Assembly: GCA_014380205.1 (NCBI GenBank)
Contig: JACMKH010000292.1
Location: forward strand, 1 to 7,724
From: Sphingomonadaceae bacterium
Lineage (GTDB): Bacteria > Pseudomonadota > Alphaproteobacteria > Sphingomonadales > Sphingomonadaceae
Length of the DNA stretch: 7,724 nt
Direction: 5' to 3'
Part shown: positions 4,991 through 7,724 of the stretch, piece by piece
Numbering within the stretch: the first letter of the stretch is position 1
Layout of the letters: every line of letters begins with the position of its first letter
The notes under the pieces: model-generated
Seen by the model: the letters and a program-made list of their open reading frames with translations, nothing else
Database searches by the model: none
Told to the model about the DNA's origin: nothing
Translations under genes and position numbers: made by a program

Positions 4991-6397
4991 CTAGTGATGG
5001 AATTCGGACCCGTACAGCAGTTCGTCGACTCGCGCTGCTGATCTCCTCATATTGCTCCCAATTGCCGAGTCTTTCTCGTGGCGCTCATAATCCGATATAA
5101 TCTGACTTAGGATCGCCCTCAAGAAGGGGCCGTCGAAATCATCCAGTTCCTCCACCCCAATAAGGCACTCAGATAGGTGCCGAGACTTAGTAAGTCCGCC
5201 TTCCTTTGGAATATTACCCTTCTTGAGCTCTTCCAAAATGTTTCGCGCACCCTCGCCAATATATTCACGGAACGCCGTCTCCGTGCCCGCAAGGCGCTTC
5301 TTGATATGATCCGACGCCCCCGGCTTCGCCGTCTTCGATTGTTTCAATAACTCAAGAACTGCTGTAATATTGAGATCACCTTCCTTCATGAAGAAATATA
5401 GGGGCAACCATCTCACGGCCTCATGCGCCGCCAATTCTATATAGTCGGACGCCCCCGCTCGCATCGAACCATTTATAAAATCTAGCAAGACATCCCTATC
5501 CGTTAGGGTCCGTGTTCGAATTACCTCTTTTTCTATAAATACTCGATCATCTGTGGTAATATTTCCATCTGCACCTCCGTATAGAATCTGTGCGTCACTG
5601 ACTCCAACCCCCACAATTTGCTGCAATTTCGCTATAGCATGTTGAATGGCTTCGCTTTCCCGCTGCCGGACGATATTAAAGAGTTCGCCGGGACGGATTA
5701 CAGAAGTTTGTCCCTCGTAACGATAGTAGATCTGGTTAGCCTTTATGGAATCGGCGTTTCTCGTAGTGATGTGAGGTTTACAGTCGCTCTCCTCTGCATA
5801 TAGGCATCCTATCTCTAATTCGTTGAACGTAAACTGGAAGCGGCCCCAAATTATATTTGGTTGTACCGTGTCCTTAAGAAAGCCCGTGAACCTTTCTGGA
5901 TCTAATTTTCTGAAGGCATCATTCTTCTTTAGTCCGATAACCGTCTGATCATCTTTGATACCAAATAATATAAACCCGCCTGAATGGTTTGCATAACCAA
6001 TCAAGCTACGAGCGTAGTGCGGCAAGCTAAGCAAATGAAACGTCTCCTTGAACTCCAATCGTCCCGTTTCCTTGGGTTCGACAAAACATCGCGCAATGTC
6101 CTTTTGAAGTCGCAGCATGCCGCGTACTTGTTTTCTAAGCTCGGAAATCCGATCTGCGACTGCGATTGAGCCAAAATAGGGGTGGTTTTTTATGTAGTCC
6201 TTGACGTCATCTTCCGATTTAGCGGGGATTTCGCGCGCGCGTTTTCCGGACTTTATCTCGTAAACTCCTGCAGGATTTAGGCTCCTGCCGGGCCTGAACA
6301 TGTAGCCGCAAATGTCCTGAGCAGCCATCTTAATGGCCAGCATGCCTTTGATGAGTGCTATTTCCTCATCCGATAGACCGCGGTTTGCCATTGTCAC
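4991..6397 (-). CDS. Schlafen/AlbA_2 domain protein with N-terminal DNA-binding-like module
   Basis: A 468-residue soluble protein. Residues about 8-70 (GLSDEEIALIKGMLA..., FRPGRSLNPAGVYEIKSGKRA) resemble a short helix-turn-helix module that recurs at the N-terminus of alphaproteobacterial accessory proteins. Residues about 107-245 form a Schlafen AlbA_2 domain: GRLEFKETF (E115, E118), RSLIGYANHSGGFILFGIKDD at 130-150 (D149/D150), and VIGL at 153-156. The two glutamates and the aspartate resemble the acidic triad of nuclease-active Schlafens, but activity cannot be shown from sequence. Residues about 250-468 are largely helical with no recognised domain. The gene is much AT-richer than its surroundings and uses AT-ending codons, a sign of horizontal transfer. 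It is convergent with hicAB. The start is GTG 6397 or ATG 6391. Possible roles are transcription regulation, RNA cleavage or phage defence; none is proven. Confidence 0.8.
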   Translation of the reverse strand: MTMANRGLSDEEIALIKGMLAIKMAAQDICGYMFRPGRSLNPAGVYEIKSGKRAREIPAKSEDDVKDYIKNHPYFGSIAVADRISELRKQVRGMLRLQKDIARCFVEPKETGRLEFKETFHLLSLPHYARSLIGYANHSGGFILFGIKDDQTVIGLKKNDAFRKLDPERFTGFLKDTVQPNIIWGRFQFTFNELEIGCLYAEESDCKPHITTRNADSIKANQIYYRYEGQTSVIRPGELFNIVRQRESEAIQHAIAKLQQIVGVGVSDAQILYGGADGNITTDDRVFIEKEVIRTRTLTDRDVLLDFINGSMRAGASDYIELAAHEAVRWLPLYFFMKEGDLNITAVLELLKQSKTAKPGASDHIKKRLAGTETAFREYIGEGARNILEELKKGNIPKEGGLTKSRHLSECLIGVEELDDFDGPFLRAILSQIISDYERHEKDSAIGSNMRRSAARVDELLYGSEFHH

Positions 6398-6403
6398 TAT
6401 CGA

Positions 6404-6407
6404 CCTC
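6404..6407 (-). promoter_or_regulatory. Shine-Dalgarno that favours GTG 6397 for the AlbA_2 gene
   Basis: On the minus strand gagg lies six bases before GTG 6397 and twelve bases before ATG 6391. Spacing favours the GTG start, codon preference favours the ATG. The proteins differ by two residues only. Confidence 0.4.
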
Positions 6408-6430
6408 GCCCGAGACAGACACGGGCAGAG

Positions 6431-6538
6431 CTAGGAGTCAAGACGCAAAGGGGTAAAGCAGTTCGCCACCGCAGGACATGGCTGGAGTAGGAGGACCTGA
6501 AGGAGACTGAGCACAATCCCTGTGGAGATCATGCGCAT
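6431..6538 (-). CDS. possible 35-residue signal-peptide mini-ORF
   Basis: The minus strand encodes 35 residues: a charged start (MRM), a long hydrophobic core (ISTGIVLSLLQVLLLQP), then CPAVA followed by NCFTPLRLDS and a TAG stop. AVA before N is a good signal peptidase I site, and the remaining mature part is only ten residues. A weak ggaa lies eight bases before the ATG. It sits between the M23 gene and the AlbA_2 gene, on their strand. It may be a small exported peptide, the severed 5' end of a longer secreted-protein gene cut by insertion of the AT-rich segment, or chance. The start codon lies within a hairpin. I do not recognise the sequence. Confidence 0.25.
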   Translation of the reverse strand: MRMISTGIVLSLLQVLLLQPCPAVANCFTPLRLDS

Positions 6539-6547
6539 GCAGGGATT
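6515..6547. other. stem-loop enclosing the mini-ORF start
   Basis: Eight-base perfect arms aatccctg (6515-6522) and cagggatt (6540-6547) enclose 17 bases containing the palindrome atgcgcat (6531-6538). Both ATG codons of the mini-ORF lie inside. No T-run follows on either strand, so it is not a standard terminator. Confidence 0.35.
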
Positions 6548-6624
6548 CCGATCGCGGTGGGCCGGGATAAGGTCGCGCGCGCCGATCCGCTGAGCGACGA
6601 TCCGCCTGTAAGTAACGGGTAGCG

Positions 6625-7724
6625 CTAGCCCCGCGTGCGCTCCCGCCGCACGTTCGCGGCGCTGCGTTCGCGCCTCTCGCCTCGCTCCTCGCGCCGCGCC
6701 ATCGCCGCGCCCGGCCGCACGTCCCTCAGGCGCGCGAGGGTCGAGCGGAAGCGCCTTAGCTCTTCGCCCGACAGCTGGGCCTGCTGGATGAAGGTGACCG
6801 AGCGCGGGTTGATGCGCTGGCCGTTGCGCATCAGCTCGTAGTGGAGGTGCGGGCCGGTCGACATGCCGGTCGAGCCGACATAGCCGATCACCTCGCCCTG
6901 CGCGACGCGCGCGCCGTGGCCGACCGCGATGCGGCTCATATGGCCATAGGCGGTCTGCATCCCCGAGCCGTGGTTGATCCGGACGAAATTGCCATAGCCG
7001 CGGTTGCGCCCGGCGAAATCGATCGTGCCCGAGGCGGCGGCGCGGATCGGCGCGCCATAGGGGGCGCCGAAATCGATCCCGGTGTGGAGGCGGCGATAGC
7101 CGAGGATCGGGTGGACGCGATAGCCGAACGGCGAGGTCTGGCGGCCGTTGACGGGCATCATCATCTCGCCGGTCTGGCGGCCGACGCCCGAGGCCTCGAA
7201 CCACTGCGCGGGGCCGCCCGCCGACCATTTGAGCAGCTGGACCTCGCGGTTCGACTGGACGAGGCCCGCGTAGAGCAGCTGGCCGATCTCGACCTCGCCG
7301 GTCTCGGCGCGGCGGTGCTCGATGATCAGATCGAAGCTGTCGTCGCCGCGGACGTCGCCGGCGACTGAAAGCTGGGTGCCGAGCGCGCGCAGATATTCCT
7401 GGATCGCGCGCGGCGGAGCGCCGGCGGCGCGCGCCGACTGGTAGAGGCTCTGGCCGACGCGGCCGCGGATCCTGAGCGGGGTCTCGTCGACCGCGATCGA
7501 GACGGGGGTGACCGCGAGCCCGCCGTCGACGCGCGCGACCTCCATGCGCATGTCGAAGCGCGCGCGGAATTCAAGCGATTCGAGCGGGCGCGGGACGGTG
7601 CGGTTGGGGCGGCGGCCGAGCACGATCTCCATGCGCGTGCCCGAGGGCACCTCGGAGAGCGCGACCAGGCTCGAAATGCGCGCCTCGAGATCGCTGGCCT
7701 CGTCGCGCGACACGCCGGCGCGCT
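6625..7724 (-). CDS. M23 family (LytM) peptidoglycan endopeptidase, 5' end outside the window
   Basis: The reading frame enters from the window's right edge and ends at TAG 6625-6627. The GTG at 7713 is probably internal, because the frame stays open and protein-like before it (AGVSRDEASDLEAR). Numbering from that GTG, residues about 20-175 form the N-terminal region usual in sphingomonad relatives (RIRGRVGQSLYQSARAAGAP, GQLLYAGL). Residues about 186-305 are the peptidase. Zinc ligands are H210 and D214 in HTGIDFG and H291 in HLHYE. Catalytic histidines are H258 in YGHMS and H289. All are present, so it should be an active metallo-endopeptidase cutting peptide cross-links in the periplasm. 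After residue about 320 the protein ends with a strongly Arg/Glu-rich tail. A signal peptide or membrane anchor would lie in the missing N-terminus. Confidence 0.93.
   Translation of the reverse strand, partial: RAGVSRDEASDLEARISSLVALSEVPSGTRMEIVLGRRPNRTVPRPLESLEFRARFDMRMEVARVDGGLAVTPVSIAVDETPLRIRGRVGQSLYQSARAAGAPPRAIQEYLRALGTQLSVAGDVRGDDSFDLIIEHRRAETGEVEIGQLLYAGLVQSNREVQLLKWSAGGPAQWFEASGVGRQTGEMMMPVNGRQTSPFGYRVHPILGYRRLHTGIDFGAPYGAPIRAAASGTIDFAGRNRGYGNFVRINHGSGMQTAYGHMSRIAVGHGARVAQGEVIGYVGSTGMSTGPHLHYELMRNGQRINPRSVTFIQQAQLSGEELRRFRSTLARLRDVRPGAAMARREERGERRERSAANVRRERTRG

Noticed and set aside
6413..6441. Possible promoter of the AlbA_2 gene on the minus strand (ttgact at 6436-6441)
   Set aside because: The -35-like box is good, but the bases 17 further on (ctgtct) do not resemble a -10 box.
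4970..6445. Flanking direct repeats around the AlbA_2 gene (cagac or agacgc on both sides)
   Set aside because: Matches of five or six bases are expected by chance. No longer shared sequence was found by eye.
6539..7228. Longer minus-strand frame running into the mini-ORF from within the M23 gene
   Set aside because: The upstream part is a shadow frame of the peptidase, rich in Arg and Pro. Only the last 35 codons have protein-like character.
6841..7368. 175-residue plus-strand frame opposite the M23 gene
   Set aside because: Compositionally biased (Ala, Asp, Arg) antisense shadow of a gene with intact zinc ligands.
1..7724. CRISPR array, tRNA, rRNA, insertion sequence or integrase
   Set aside because: No regularly spaced repeats, cloverleaf-like sequence, rRNA-like stretch or transposase/recombinase motif was seen. 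A scan with dedicated tools could still find a divergent remnant.

Overview
The window looks like chromosome from a high-GC alphaproteobacterium, most likely of the Sphingomonadales. This rests on base composition, the style of the proteins, and a sulfite exporter-type permease coupled to an alphaproteobacterial TIGR02186-type membrane protein. Most of the window is very GC-rich (about two thirds or more by eye). The exception is about 5.0-6.4 kb, which is clearly AT-richer and reads as acquired DNA.

Layout. 1-181: non-coding leader with two adjacent strong stem-loops ahead of the first gene. 182-1854 (+): a two-gene operon, a TSUP (TauE/SafE) permease and a TIGR02186-type protein, overlapping by GTGA. 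1945-3630 (+): a HerA/DUF87-type hexameric ATPase, with a CtrA-like motif in the 90-bp gap upstream. 3633-3775: an imperfect palindrome of about 143 bp centred on base 3704, directly after the ATPase stop. 3799-4233 (-): a small protein that looks like the N-terminal part of a sphingomonad hypothetical family with a damaged or replaced C-terminus. 4385-4854 (+): a HicA-HicB toxin-antitoxin pair, also overlapping by GTGA. 4889-4912: a perfect 12-bp tandem duplication. 4991-6397 (-): an AT-rich gene with a probable N-terminal DNA-binding module and a Schlafen/AlbA_2 domain. 6431-6538 (-): a possible 35-residue signal-peptide mini-ORF. 6625 to the window end (-): an M23 (LytM) peptidoglycan endopeptidase whose N-terminus lies outside the window.

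How it fits together. The flanking genes (TSUP/TIGR02186, HerA-like ATPase, M23 peptidase) look like ordinary chromosome. The accessory cargo lies between about 3.63 and 6.6 kb: the long palindrome, a decayed gene, a toxin-antitoxin pair, and a foreign-looking AlbA_2 gene convergent with it. No integrase, transposase, tRNA or CRISPR array was seen. The best candidate for an undescribed function is the AlbA_2 protein with its N-terminal module, next to HicAB. A defence or stress role is inference only.
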